Shown: positions 33,169-46,730 of the stretch, piece by piece | How the letters are laid out: the number at the start of each line of letters is the position of its first letter | Numbering within the stretch: position 1 is the first letter of the stretch | Source of the DNA: Mantis religiosa | Taxonomy: Eukaryota; Arthropoda; Insecta; Mantodea; Mantidae | Assembly (NCBI GenBank): GCA_030765055.1 | Contig: CM060953.1 | Location: 15,127,846-15,191,845, forward strand | Direction of reading: 5' to 3' | Length of the DNA: 64,000 bases | The notes under the pieces: model-generated | What the model was told of the DNA's origin: nothing | The model's input: only the letters and a program-made list of their open reading frames with translations | Databases searched by the model: none | Translations under genes and position numbers: made by a program

Positions 33169-34771
33169 ATTGAATGTACAGGACAAGAGAACATTGAGTT
33201 TCATAGAAGTGACCACTGTGTTTAAAAAAATGTTCCATTAGTTCTAAGACATTTTTATTTTGTTGTTTAATCTCTAGAAAACGTTTTGAAAAATATATTA
33301 TCATGTCACTGTGCTCTGTTTTTATCTCAAAATACAATAATTATGATAAGAATGATTATCTTGTGATTTATTATGCAGTTCCTCTTTATTTATAAATATG
33401 TATTTATTTACGTCTGTCCGGTACTGGAAAACACTTTTTGAGATGCGCAGTTGTCACTAATATTTACTTTAGTTATTAATAGTCAACATGACTCGTGTTC
33501 ATGAATGTTCTTTACCAATGCTGTTTCTGTATTTTATTAGCTTCATGATAATAGTAACAGGCTACGTGTTATCCATTGCATTTTCTTTGAATTTTGAAAA
33601 AAAAAAAAAAAAAACCTTAAGTGTGCGGCACTAGGCGTATCTCCCTTAGGGATATTTTTCTTTGAAAAACTTTGAATGGCAGGCTTGGAAAACGGTGAAC
33701 TGGAAAACCTATTTGGTGTTTGCTTAAGTTATATCTTCAAAATGACACATGACTTACAGATATTCACTTTTTTCCTATGCTTGTCAACTATTTTGCATAC
33801 AGAAAAGCAATAATTGTCACTATTTTCTAAAGGGAAAAATAAACAAGTGATTAATAAGCTCCTTTAATGTACTTATCGATACATGTGTTCCAATTTACAG
33901 GTACACACATAAACACTTGTGCACCTAACCTCAAAATTCCTACTAGGGCACGAACGTTCTCAAAGGAATCAGCGCCAGTACCAAGGAAATATGCATACAG
34001 CTACGTTTCATCACATTTAAGCAGTTACCGCTAGAGGCGCTGTGGGTAAACTTTCTTAGCCACGTAACCAAAAGTGGCAGGGGGAGAAAATTGCAACCGC
34101 TTTAGTGGGGCAAGTTGGTAAGTCTGGCTAAGGACTCATTTCGTATAGTGTACTTACCGTGTGTAATCTACAGGATACCAAGAAAGGAAAAGTGGAGGGG
34201 AGAGGCTAAGCTCAGGCAAAGGAAATCCCCATGAGATCTAAACTTTCCTGTAGGGATTGTCATCTGAATAATATAGCGAGGGAATGAAGGATGTTGTTGT
34301 TCTGGCGAGCCTCGAATATTAATCTATAGCTCTAGGCGGCAAAGTTACCTGTACGGAACAGTAGAGAAGTGTCCTGCTGAGCAGTAAAAATTTAAATACG
34401 CTTATAGTTAAACTGAATTACGTCACGCTGGTTTAAAGCTAACACATTGTCTGTGGAATCGTTAAATTAACTTATCTTACGTCACACACTCCGGTAGAAA
34501 CTGCTATTACTCTTATGTTATTAGAAGAAATTGACAACATTAAATTTCTGGTCCTTCATGTAGACAGATATTTAGATTGGAAAGCTCAGATAAACAGTAC
34601 CCATCCCTTACTACAACAAAATATAATAATTTGTTCCTAACATAACTTACTTTTTTAAAGAAATTATAAATGGTTGGTACGTAATGTTAAGCACTACTGT
34701 AAATATAGAAAAACTTAACGTTATGGAAAGTCAAATTCCTCACTTAGTAACTGGAGCTATACAAATTTTAG
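33169..34771. other. No supported gene
   Basis: A poly(A) run at about 33598-33614 might mark an old retroposon 3' end. Otherwise this is A+T-rich DNA without recognisable features. Confidence 0.45.
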
Positions 34772-35279
34772 CCCGCCTCGACAGCGTAGCTGGTAGCATG
34801 TCTGCCTCACGTTCAAGAGGTCTCAAGCTCGAATCTCGGTTACGGTCTGTTACCTGGATAATTTTTTTCTATGAGGTCTTCCCTTATCCTGTCGGGTAAC
34901 TCTAAGCTCCATGGATCCCGAACTCATTTGAGCAGTATTTCAGCCATTTTTTTATTTGTTCCATTTATAACCCGCATTTAACTACAATGGTCATATCGGC
35001 GGCTGTTCTCCTTTGGAACACGTTGAAGGTGTTAACTCGTAAAGTTAGGTTTTAATCATTATATCACACACACATTCACACTCTCATTCATACTTCCAGA
35101 CTCTGGGGAAGATGAGGAATTATCTTGGTTGGAGAAATATCTCCACCCCCCACCGCCGGGAATCGAACCCGGGACTCCTAGCACGGCAGGCAGGTGCTCT
35201 ACCGACCAGCTACGGGGCCAGCCTTCAGCCATTTCGTTCATCGTCCGACATTACTTAACGTTGTAGGACGTAAATTACC
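34772..35279 (+). mobile_element. SINE family A, single-monomer copy, interrupted
   Basis: The head 'agcgtagctggtagcatgtc' and box B 'aagctcgaatctcggt' are followed by the linker and one 108-bp monomer ('cccttatcctg', 'gggtaactctaagctcc', 'cgttcatcgtccgac'), ending gtaggacgtaaatta. This is the clearest evidence that the unamplified SINE carries just one monomer. A second SINE is nested inside it (34950-35223). Confidence 0.8.
34950..35223 (-). mobile_element. tRNA-Gly-like SINE nested in SINE A
   Basis: A perfect 11-bp duplication ttcagccattt flanks it (34939-34949 and 35224-35234). On the minus strand the head reads 'ggtcggtagagcacctgcct', 'gccgtgctagga', 'cgggttcgattcccggc'. The arm around TGCC resembles tRNA-Gly(GCC). 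The body includes an (ac)n-like 'gtgtgtgtga' stretch and ends in a short A-rich tail (T-run on the plus strand). Confidence 0.85.
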
Positions 35280-35389
35280 AAAAGAAAGAAAAGAAAGACT
35301 ATCTTGTAATGACAAGCATAAAAGAAAATTACAAGTTAACTTGAAATCTCAATAAAATGCTCTTATTAGCGTCGAAGAAATAAAAACAA

Positions 35390-36010
35390 GTGAAAACTTG
35401 GTTACTTAAAAGAAAATCTACAAGCAAAATGTTAATTGAACACCATCTACAGTTAGCTGTAGAAGTTACTTCATGTGTCCTGAAACAAATGACACTAGAT
35501 ATAATAAATGTAAGATATCCTGCCAATGAATGGCTTCATGTTTACACTGAGGTTCCAGCTTACCAAATAATGTTGGTACCGGCTGGTACTCTATGCCCAC
35601 TGTTCACTTTTTACAAAAGATTAAGTTTAAACTCTACAAATTTTGATGCAGAAATTTCGGTAATCTTTTATAGCTTACAAAATCTTCTATATCACTCACA
35701 ATTTTTTAAAAGTTTTATTTATTAACTCATAAAACAACTAATTGATTTAAATAAAAGATTAATACTTCATTGAATACCAGTACATTGCGGTAGTCATGGT
35801 AACGAAACAGCTGGCTGTCTAGCCAAAAAGCCAGATACATTTGCCCCACTAAGTAAAATTAAAGAAGATGATATATTACAAACAAAAGGAAAACTATGGC
35901 AAAATTTATGTAACAGCACGACTAGAATTAAAACACTACCAAGAAAATGCTCTGTAGCAACTACGTGGCAGAGCAGAAGACCAGTGTGTCATGTAAGACA
36001 AGATAGGAAC
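35390..36010 (+). pseudogene. LINE RNase H domain remnant
   Basis: The frame reads 'YPANEWLHVYTEVPAYQ', where an active RNase H would have the catalytic VYTDGS, so the first Asp is lost. Then comes 'SLNSTNFDAEISVI' (Glu region), a frame break near 35725, and 'IPVHCGSHGNETAGCLAKKP' (His block; the Asp of GNE.AD is Gly). Further degenerate sequence follows to about 36010. It comes from an RNase H-bearing LINE, but is not the same copy type as 19821-20500. Confidence 0.75.
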
Positions 36011-36950
36011 AAGGTAAAGGGAAATAAATGTAGCCTAAAGTTGTAAATTGTAACATTTTGGAATATGCACAATAAAATTATATCACATAAAAACTATTTT
36101 ACGTAACCTTTTTTTGAGGCTTTGGAATACTCTGAAAGTGTACACATGAATTAGGAAAGCGCATAATTTTAAATTTAAAAAAAATCTAATACACAGAATG
36201 ATTTTGTTTCTATTTAAGACAAAACTGTCACACCTGTGAAGGGCATATAATTTCTCAAAAACAGGTAAATTTCGCTACAAATTATTATGTTTTATTGCAA
36301 CATTTCCATGGAACAATTTTCTGGAAACTCGCCTTTTTGATCAGACGAGATTTATTATCGTGAAGCTGTGAAGTAATGGAATGTTTTTGTTTCACAAACA
36401 GCAAGTAAATCATAAAGTGTCAGGTTCAGTTAAGTACTTGCATTGACACGTCCAACAGAAGATAAAGAATGGAAGTCTTTCAGCTCAATATCTGCCTGTA
36501 ACAGCACACGGCCGCTAGAGGGGAGATGAAACGGTCACTGGTCGAACCAATTAGCAAATGACAGTCGCTTCTTTATCTCTCACTACCGTCCGGGCATAAA
36601 GTGAAAAATTTAAAATTGAATTCTAAATGTATCCCCTCTAGACTAAAATAATAATTGGCTTGTCTTTGGTATGAAACATTCGTAGCCCTTTTGGGGTGCG
36701 TGTAACCGTGTAAAGCGGACCGCTTCTTTCGTGTGCGGCACTTCCGTCATTTTGGTGTTTTTGATTTCGGAAAATGAAATTTTCAGGCTTTTACCGACAC
36801 CCCGAAGGCTGTTAATATCCGCTTGTCGCCATTTCCATTGCAAAATAAAATGAACTGCACAAATAACGGAATTGAGTGCGTGTTTACAGCTACTGTTAAA
36901 GTAAACAATGATGAACGTTCTGTCTTCTTAAACATACACAACTCTGTTTA
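36011..36950. other. No supported gene
   Basis: A+T-rich DNA. Short ORFs such as 36643-36843 show no domain. Confidence 0.45.
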
Positions 36951-36954
36951 TTGT

Positions 36955-37155
36955 CAGCCCAACTCTGTAGCATGGTGGTAGGTACCTGCCTCACGTACAA
37001 GAGCCCCCAAGTTCGAATCTCAGTCAGGGAAAGGATTTTACCGGGATTCTTCCTCAACCTGAACACTTAATGACTCATTTGAACAACTTAACGTTCAGGG
37101 CTTTCCCTTATCCTGAAAGATGAATGTCTGATAACTAAGCTCTATATACCCTGTA
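36955..37155 (+). mobile_element. SINE family A head and partial monomer
   Basis: The head 'tagcatggtggtaggtacct' with box B 'aagttcgaatctcagtcag' is followed by a partial monomer ending 'accctgtactc', where the sequence switches abruptly to the reverse-orientation array that follows. Confidence 0.75.
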
Positions 37156-38775
37156 CTCCAACATTAAGTCATATCGAACGATGAATGACATGATGCTTAA
37201 ATGAGTACAGGATACATAGAGCTTAGAGTTACCAGACATTCATCTTTCAGGATAAGAGAAAATCTCCAACGTTAAGTTATATCAGACGATGATGAAATAA
37301 TGTTCAAATGAGTACAGGATACATAGAGCTTAGAGTTACCAGACATTCGTCTTTCAGGATAAGAGAAAACCTCCAACGTTAAGTCATATCGGACGATGAA
37401 TGAAATGATGTTCAAATAAGTACAGGGTACATAGAGCTTAGAGTTACCAGACATTCAACTATCAGGATAAGAGAAAACCTCCAACGTTAAGTCATATCGG
37501 ACGATGAATGGCATGATGTTCAAAAGTGTACAGGGTACATAGAGCTAAGAGTTACCAGACATTCATCTTTCAGGATAAGAGAAAACCTCCAACGTTGTCA
37601 TATCGGGTAATGAATGAAATGATGTTCAAATAAGTACAGGATACATAGAGCTTAGAGTTACCAGACATTCATCTTTCAGGATAAGAGAAAACCTTCAATA
37701 TTAAGACATATCAGACGATGAATGAAATGATGTTCAAATGAGTACAGGGTACATAAAGCTTAGAGTTACCAGACATTCATCTATCAGGATAAGAGAAAAC
37801 CTCCAACGTAAGTCATATCGGACGATGAATGAAATGATGTTCAAATGAGTACAGGGTACATAAAGCTTAGAGTTGCCAGACATTCATCTTTCAGGATAAG
37901 AGAAAACCTCCAACGTTAAGTCATATCGGACGATGAATGAAATGATGTTCAAATGAGTACAGGGTACATAAAGCTTAGAGTTGCCAGACATTCATCTTTC
38001 AGGATAAGAGAAAACCTCCAACGTTAAGTCATATCGGACGATGAATGAAATGATGTTAAAGTGAGTACAGGGTACATAGAGCTTAGAGTTACCAGACATC
38101 CATCTTTCAGAATGAGAGAAAACCTCCAACGTTAAGTCATATCGGACGATGAATGAAATAATGTTCCAATGAGTACAGTGTACATAGAGCTTAGAGTTAT
38201 CAGACATTCATCTTTGATGATAATGGAAAACCTCCAACGTTAAGTCATATCGGACGATGAATGAAATAATGTTCCAATGAGTACAGGGTACATAGAGCTT
38301 AGAGTTATCAGACATTCATCTTTGATGATAATGGAAAACCTCCAACGTTAAGTCATATCGGACGATGAATGAAATGATGTTCAAATAAGTACAGGGTACA
38401 TAGAGCTTAGGGTTATCAGACATTCATCTTTCAGGATACGAGAAAACCTCCAACGTTAAGTCATATCGGACGATGAATGAAATGATGTTCAAATGAGTAC
38501 AGGATACATAGAGTTACCAGACATTCATCTTTCAAGATACGAGAAAACCTCCAACGTTAAGTTATATCGGACGATGAATGAAATGATGTTCAAATAAGTA
38601 CAGGATATATAGAGCTTAGAGTTACCAGACATTCATCTTTCAGGATAGGGCAAAAGCTGGGAAAAAACCTTATTCACATAACTGGCCCTTGCCGTTATTC
38701 GAACTTGAGACCTTGCGCACGCTAGCAAACACGCTACCGCGCACGTCACAGAGGCGGCCAGGTTGGACTGATGAA
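37156..38775 (-). mobile_element. SINE A-derived satellite array, about 14 x 108 bp, with head
   Basis: Monomers are marked by catatcggacgatgaatg and variants from about 37165 to 38567. The array closes with linker 'gggaaaaaaccttattc' and a minus-strand head (box B region 'gttattcgaacttgag' on the plus strand, 38692-38770). With the preceding plus-strand head this forms an inverted pair with heads outward. Confidence 0.85.
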
Positions 38776-40360
<1,585 letters not shown>

Positions 40361-40373
40361 AGTTAAGAACGTG

Positions 40374-41617
40374 ATGTACACTAGAATCCTGGAACAGAAA
40401 TTGAGGAAAATAGTAGAACAAGATTTAGAAGAAGAACATGCTACTTTCCGAATGGGTAGACAAACCCAAGACCAAATTTTCTCATTGAGGATGATAATAG
40501 AGAAAGCTATAGATAGAGGAAAAGGTATTTATTTAGGATTCTTAGATTTGAAAGCAGCATTTGATTCAATACCTAGGGAAGAAATTTGGAGAGCTCTAAA
40601 GAACAAAAAAGTACCTATGAATTTTATTGAAGCAATACAATCAGTTTATCAAGAACCAAAAGGGATAATAAGATTAGATGGACAAGAATCAGAACCATTT
40701 CTGATGAATAGAGGAGTTAAACAAGGAGATAGTCTCAGCCCACTCTTATTTATTATTGTGATGGATGAAATATGGAAAATTTGCAAAAGAAGAACAGCAA
40801 GAACTACGATAGGGTATAGAAATTTAAGACCAATTTGTGCACAATCGTTGATATATGCTGATGACGTCACATTGATAGCAAATAGTAATAATAATTTACA
40901 ATTACCGCTAAAAGAATGGAAAGAAGAATTAACTAGAAAAGGTTTAGAATTAAACATACCCAAAAGTAAAACCATGTATATAGGAAGGAAAGAAGAAGCT
41001 AAAATTAAATGTAATGATGAAATCTTAGAACAGGTAGACAGTTATGAATACCTGGGTACAATTATAAATAAGGATGGAACAATAGAGCAGGAAATTTTAA
41101 ACAGAATAAGAAAGGCCAATTCGGTCTACTATCAGATTAATAATACTATTGTGGGAAAAAAGGAAATAACAAAAGATACAAAAACAATAATACTACCAAT
41201 TCTATTATATGGAGCAGAGAGCTGGACTCTCCTACAGAAACAAGAAAGCAAAATAACAGCTATGGAAATGAGCTGTGGGGAAGACAAGAAGAGATATGAT
41301 TAGAAATGCAACAATAAGGGAAGAGTTGTGTACACACTCCGTTAAAGACATATTGAAAAAAAAGACAACTTAAATGGTATGGTCATATACTCCGCATGTC
41401 AGAAGAAAGAAAACCCAAACAATATTTAGAAGCAAGACCAGAAGGTAAAAGAATTAGGGGAAGGCCACGCATGTTATATCAGGAATACATTGAGAAGTTG
41501 GGGAAGGATAGAGGGAAAACCATGACAGAAATGAAGAGAATGATAATGGACCGAGAAAAGTGGAGGAAATGGGTAGAAGAGGCTTGTACTCCATGCTTAA
41601 CAGCACAAAGGAGTTAG
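40374..41617 (+). pseudogene. RTE-like reverse transcriptase, 5'-truncated and frameshifted
   Basis: The first 310-codon frame carries the reverse-transcriptase core: 'FLDLKAAFDSIP' (palm Asp, about residue 59), 'GVKQGDSLSPLLF' (about 115-127) and 'YADDVTLIA' (about 162-170), then 'YLGTIINKDGTIEQE' and 'LLYGAESWTL'. A shift near 41280 leads to 'RRDMIRNATIREEL', and another in an A-run near 41357 leads to 'QLKWYGHILRMSEERKPKQY', 'GKRIRGRPRMLYQEYIEKLG', the C-terminal region typical of RTE-like LINEs. The apurinic endonuclease domain is missing. The catalytic residues survive, but the product is truncated at both ends. The ATG at 40374 overlaps the target duplication and is not an original start. 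Confidence 0.85.
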
Positions 41618-41630
41618 AGAAAGAAGAAGA
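40375..41630 (+). mobile_element. 5'-truncated RTE-like LINE with 14-bp target duplication
   Basis: Flanked by a perfect duplication agttaagaacgtga (40361-40374 and 41631-41644). The ORF stop lies only about 13 bp from the 3' end, which finishes in agaaagaagaaga. A very short 3' UTR with a microsatellite-like tail is characteristic of RTE-type LINEs. Confidence 0.9.
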
Positions 41631-41644
41631 AGTTAAGAACGTGA

Positions 41645-41930
41645 GATCGGTAGTCGGGTTGGCCGGTTTGTGCCCGTTTTGAGGTAGCATTACTGTATTT
41701 ATTTGTATATTTATAATTAATGTCTTGCATTTACAGGCGGCTGGAATATTAGGACTTCTATATCCGAAGAACTGAAAACAGTGAAATTCATTTATGTATA
41801 CCCCGAAACACTTGAAGCAACAATATCATAAAAGTGGCTCATTAAACGGCTGGGGAAAACTTCTAGGCCATAGTTGTAATTCAGAATGTTGTAACCATAT
41901 ATTTTTGTACACCCTGTAGTTTGTCTTACC
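41645..41930. other. Spacer, no feature
   Basis: No feature recognised. Confidence 0.4.
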
Positions 41931-41949
41931 TGCCGTTGTAATTATATAC

Positions 41950-42515
41950 ACGCGAGCGTAGATATCGGTGCAATGAGGCGAATCTGCGAGAACGGCGTGA
42001 AGTGCTAAAACTGAAGCAACACTTTGCCGTGAAGAGGCAACGGATTTTACAAAGAACTTTAATCCGGTTGAAGTGGGCGAAGTTGGAAAGAGCTAGCAGG
42101 AACCTTTTATCACCCAATAAAACGATACTTACTGCTTCCAAATCCTCAGTAAAAACAAGGAAACAGGTGTTAAAAGAAAAGTGCATTTCAACTAGCTATA
42201 CCATTCTACAAAGTTGTTCAACATACTCTTTTTATGTTCTTAAACACCAAAGAAGATTTGCTCTGCCAAGGTATTCATCGTAAAACGTTTACTGATGTAC
42301 AACGCTTAACATTTGGTTTTATTTCTATTGTATTGCATGATCATGACAGCACAAAAATGGCATTTGTTTGTTACCCCCAGGGACTGAGTAGACTTAAAAC
42401 AAAAGCTAGAGCAACATGGTATAACACGATCAGAGATGAAGCAAAACAGGCAAGGAAAGCTGGCATAAAATTAAAGCATAGGTCGATGGCCCTATGTTTC
42501 CATGCAGGACTATAG
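41950..42515 (+). pseudogene. Unknown basic coding-like remnant in two frames
   Basis: One frame gives a highly basic stretch 'RERRYRCNEANLRERREVLK' continuing 'VKRQRILQRTLIRLKWAKLE', and is open to 42283. An overlapping frame from about 42234 gives 'VQRLTFGFISIVLHDHDSTK' and ends 'KAGIKLKHRSMALCFHAGL' at 42515. The amino-acid composition looks coding-derived. I recognise no family; it may be a decayed transposon protein. It is bounded by the RTE-like LINE on the left and the large SINE A array on the right. Confidence 0.25.
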
Positions 42516-42600
42516 CATGCTCATGTCTAAGTTCACTTATTTCTCTGGCATTTGTCTATTATGTGCTTCAAATGGGGTGGTGTTTGTCCTTTTTTGTTGT

Positions 42601-45085
42601 AATTTACGTCCTGCAACGTTGAGTCATATCGGACGATGAATGAAATGATGTTCAAATGAGTACAGCGTACATAGAGCTTAGAGTTACCAGACATTCATCT
42701 TTCAGTATAAGAGAAAACCTCCAACGTTAAGTCATATCGGACGATGAATGAAATGATGTTCAAATGAGTACAGGATACATAGAGCTTAGAGTTACCAGAC
42801 ATTCATCTTTCAGGATAAGAGAAAACCTCCAACGTTAAGTCATATCGGACGATGAATGAAATGATGTTCAAATGAGTACAGGATGCATAGAGCTTAGAGT
42901 TATCAGACATTCATCTTTCAGGATAAGAGAAAATCTGCAACGTTAAGTCATATCGGACGATGAATGAAATGATGTTCAAATGAGTACAGGATGCATAGAG
43001 CTTAGAGTTATCAGACATTCATCTTTCAGGATAAGAGAAAACCTCCAACGTTAAGTCATATCGGACGATGAATGAAATGATGTTCAAATGAGTACAGGAT
43101 GCATAGAGCTTAGAGCTATCAGACATTCATCTTTCAGGATAAGAGAAAACCTGCAACGTTAAGTCATATCGGACGATGAATGAAATGATGTTCAAATGAG
43201 TACAGGGTACATAGAGCTTAGAGCTATCAGACATTCATCTTTCAGGATAAGAGAAAACCTGCAACGTTAAGCCATATCGGACGATGAATGAAATGATGTT
43301 CAAATGAGTACAGGGTACATAGAGCTTAGAGCTATCAGACATTCATCTTTCAGGATAAGAGAAAACCTCCAACGTTAAGTCATATCGGACGATGAATGAA
43401 ATGATGTTCAAATGAGTACAGGGTACATAGAGCTTAGAGCTATCAGACATTCATCTTTCAGGATAAGAGAAAACCTGCAACGTTAAGCCATATCGGACGA
43501 TGAATGAAATGATGTTCAAATGAGTACAGGATGCATAGAGCTTAGAGTTATCAGACATTCATCTTTCAGGATAAGAGAAAACCTCCAACGTTAAGTCATA
43601 TCGGACGATGAATGAAATGATGTTCAAATGAGTACAGAATGCATAGAGCTTAGAGTTATCAGTCATTCATCTTTCAGGATAAGAGAAAACCTCCAACGTT
43701 AAGTCGTATCGGACGATGAATGAAATGATGTTCAAATGAGTACAGGATACATAGAGCTTAGAGTTACCAGACATTCATCTTTCAGGATAAGAGAAAACCT
43801 CCAACGTTAAGTCATATCGGACGATGAATGAAATGATGTTCAAATGAGTACAGAGTACATAGAGCTTAGAGTTATCAGACATTCATCTTTCAGAATAAGA
43901 GAAAACCTCCAACGTTAAGTCATATCGGACGATGAATGAAATGATGTTCAAATGAGTACAGGATACATAGAGCTTAGAGTTACCAGACATTCATCTTACA
44001 GGATAAGAGCAAACCTACAACGTTAAGTCATATCGGACGATGAATGAAATGATGTTCAAATGAGTACAGAGTACATAGAGCTTAGAGTTATCAGACATTC
44101 ATCTTTCAGAATAAGAGAAAACCTCCAACGTTAAGTCATATCGGACGATGAATGAAATGATGTTCAAATAAGTACAGGGTACATAGAGCTTAGAGTTACC
44201 AGACATTCATCTTACAGGATAAGAGCAAATCTACAACGTTAAGTCATATCGGACGATGAATGAAATGATGTTCAAATGAGTACAAGGTACATAGAGCTTA
44301 GAGTTACCAGACATTAATCTTTCAGGATAAGAGAAAACCTCCAACGTTAAGTCATATCGGACGATGAATGAAATGATGTTCAAATAAGTACAGGGTACAT
44401 AGAGCTTAGAGTTACCAGACATTCATCTTACAGGATAAGGGAAAACCTACAACGTTAAGTCATATCGAACGATGAATGAAATGATGTTCAAATAAGTACA
44501 GGGTACATAGAGCTTAGAGTTACCAGACATTCATCTTACAGGATAAGAGAAAACCTCCAACGTTAAGTCATATCGGACGATGAATGAAATGATCTTCAAA
44601 TGAGTGCAGGGTACATAGAGCTTAGGGTTAACAGACATTCATCTTTCAGGATAAGAGGAAACCTCCAAGGTTATGTCAAATCGGACGATGAAGGAAATAA
44701 TGTTCAAATGAGTACAGGGTACATAGAGTTTAGGGTTAACAGACATTCATCTTTCAGGATAAGAGGAAACCTCCAAGGTTAAGTCAAATCGGACGATGAA
44801 TGATGTTCAAATGAGTACAGGGTACATAGAGCTTACAGTTACCAGACATTCGTTTTTTAGGATAGGAGAAAACCTCCAACGTTAAGTCAAATCGGACGAT
44901 GAATGAAATGACCTTCAAATGAGTACAGCGTACATAGAGCTTAGAGTTACCCGACATTCGTCTATCAGGATAAGGGAAAACCTGGAAGAAACCTTATCCA
45001 GGTAACTCACCCTGACCGAGATTCGAACTTGGGACCTCTTGAACGTGAGACAGACATGCTATCACCGGGCTACTGAGGTGGGCTG
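42601..45085 (-). mobile_element. SINE A-derived satellite array, about 22 x 108 bp, with head
   Basis: The largest array. It opens with the SINE tail (acgtcctgcaacgttgag) and has monomers every 108 bp from about 42625 to about 44890, most differing only by a few substitutions ('ggatgcatag' against 'gggtacatag', 'ctgcaacg' against 'ctccaacg'). It closes with linker 'cctggaagaaaccttatcca' and a well-preserved minus-strand head (45000-45083; box B ggtttgaatc-type: minus strand 'aagttcgaatctcggtcag'). Confidence 0.92.
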
Positions 45086-45114
45086 ATGTTTATCCTTGAG
45101 CGCTACTAAATGAA

Positions 45115-45344
45115 ATGAATGTGTAGTGTTTAACGCCCGCTTTTACTACATACGGCACCGCAGGCGGTGACACTGATGATACATGAGATGAAGATGGAGC
45201 ACCGGTGGAATGAGATGGCGGGGGAAACCGGAGGTCCCGGAGAAAACCCGCCCCAAGGCCGTGTTGTCTACCACAAATCTCACTTTGCGGTCGCCTGTGT
45301 TGTCGTATTGCATTTCTCCTAAGTGGTGTGTGAACAGGCGGCAA
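45115..45344 (-). mobile_element. SINE family D, copy lacking the tRNA head
   Basis: Nearly identical over about 200 bp to the complete copy at 54900-55154 ('acgcccgctttactacat'-type start, 'tgacactgatgatacatgag', 'ggaggtcccggagaaaaccc', 'caccacaaatctcactttgcg'-type end) but stops before the tRNA-derived part. Confidence 0.8.
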
Positions 45345-45955
45345 ACTAATTAATCTCTAATAAATACTATTCGCGCTGGGACAAAAATTCAGATTTTGCC
45401 AAAACTAATCCATGTGGAAGGTTTAGAGTGATGTATTGTGAGTTTGTGTGTTCGTGAAATTAAAAGTCCAATTGCACAAACTCAAAATGTTCTTTATTTC
45501 CACCGAATTACAATTGTAACACTCGCCAATTACATAGAATTACGTAGCCCATACAATTACAATTCACCAGTTCGTCTGTCACAGGTCCACTCCACACTCA
45601 CAATTACGTACAACTCCTCTGATACACGTACACAGTCTTCCAGTCCGTTCGCTAGCACGGCGATCTTCAGGGCTGCTCGCCAAGAACTGAACTGACTGCC
45701 ATGCCATGTTGTGCTGACTGGCTGTATATAGCCAGAAGGTTTTGCTACGTGCCAACCCGTTAAGGGTTTTACCGCAGGTAAGGTAGATTTCGGGATGTTG
45801 TAGGGTGAAATGTGGGTTTTTAGAGTGGTGTTATTTATGAGGTTACAAGATGTACCAAGAGGTTGAAGGACAGGATGCAACACCTTGCACCCTGGTGTTT
45901 TTATTTTGTATTACTTTGGGGAAATAATTTTGATGCCAAGCAGCTTGGAAGGATT
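45345..45955. other. No supported gene
   Basis: Short ORFs on both strands, none recognisable. Confidence 0.45.
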
Positions 45956-45959
45956 ATGT

Positions 45960-46454
45960 GGAGCTCAGCTTTAGCTGCTGTTCGGATTTGCTCCTAGGTT
46001 ATCTCGGATACCCGCAAGCCATGCGGGGTAACCGGTGCTGTCTAGAACGACGTCTAGTGGGGTCATTATCTCCCAAGGATCTGACAAGGGCGCTTCTGTG
46101 GTTGGGTAAACTTGCGTATAATTTTGATGCCCGACGCCTAATTTCATCCTCCACATATGGAAGGCTCGAGACCTCGTGTAGCAACCTGGTAGGAAAATAA
46201 CGTCCCACAGAATATATAGACCTAAGTCCTCTATTCTGTGCACGTTGGAGCCATGCTAGCCAGCTGTCTGCGACCATGCCCCAGATCTCGCAGGCGTAAG
46301 GCATAACCAGGATTACCAGCGCTCGGAAGTGGTACAACTTCATGCCAACTGGCATCGAGGTCCACCCCAGCATTGGATACAGGGAACCAATTGCTCCCTG
46401 TACCTTCGCCGCTCGGTCCCTGAAGTGTTGGCGAAAAGTTAGACCCCTGTCCAA
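45960..46454 (-). pseudogene. Jockey-like LINE reverse-transcriptase C-terminal fragment
   Basis: A 151-codon frame reads MDRGLTFRQHFRDRAAKVQG, 'MPYACEIWGMVADSWLAWLQ', 'RAQNRGLRSIYSVGRYFPTR', 'LLHEVSSLPYVEDEIRRRAS'. This is the thumb and post-RT region of a Jockey-like LINE, related to the remnant at 4455-5290. The palm and endonuclease are absent. It encodes no active product. Confidence 0.8.
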
Positions 46455-46523
46455 GTTAATATATAAATATTACAGGTTTGTGAATGTACTATGCTCCCAG
46501 TGCTCATTTACATGGTTTTAGTT

Positions 46524-46730
46524 CTAAAAATTCATTAACCGTATAAAACAGAGTGCATGCAAAAATGTCTTAACCTTATTCTTGAAGTGTTTTAATGATG
46601 CAGCTTGTTTAAATGAATTTGGAAGTTTATTATATAACAATATCACTTTGTAGTTAAAGCTTCCTTCATAAAGGCTCGTTTGGTGCACACGAATTGCCAG
46701 TTTATCCTTGTTACGAGTGTACATCAGCAT
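46524..46730 (-). pseudogene. LINE ORF2 extreme C-terminus
   Basis: The frame 'VHQTSLYEGSFNYKVILLYN' then 'KLPNSFKQAASLKHFKNKVK' matches the 'Y.GIKLYN.LP..I....SL..FK..L' ending of several insect LINE ORF2 proteins. It probably belongs to a different insertion from the neighbour at 45960. Confidence 0.6.

Noticed and set aside
37272..38207. Repetitive ORFs such as 'SGNSKLYVPCTHLNIISFI' in the 108-bp arrays
   Set aside because: Frames differ between monomers and are interrupted by indels; the units are SINE-derived non-coding DNA.
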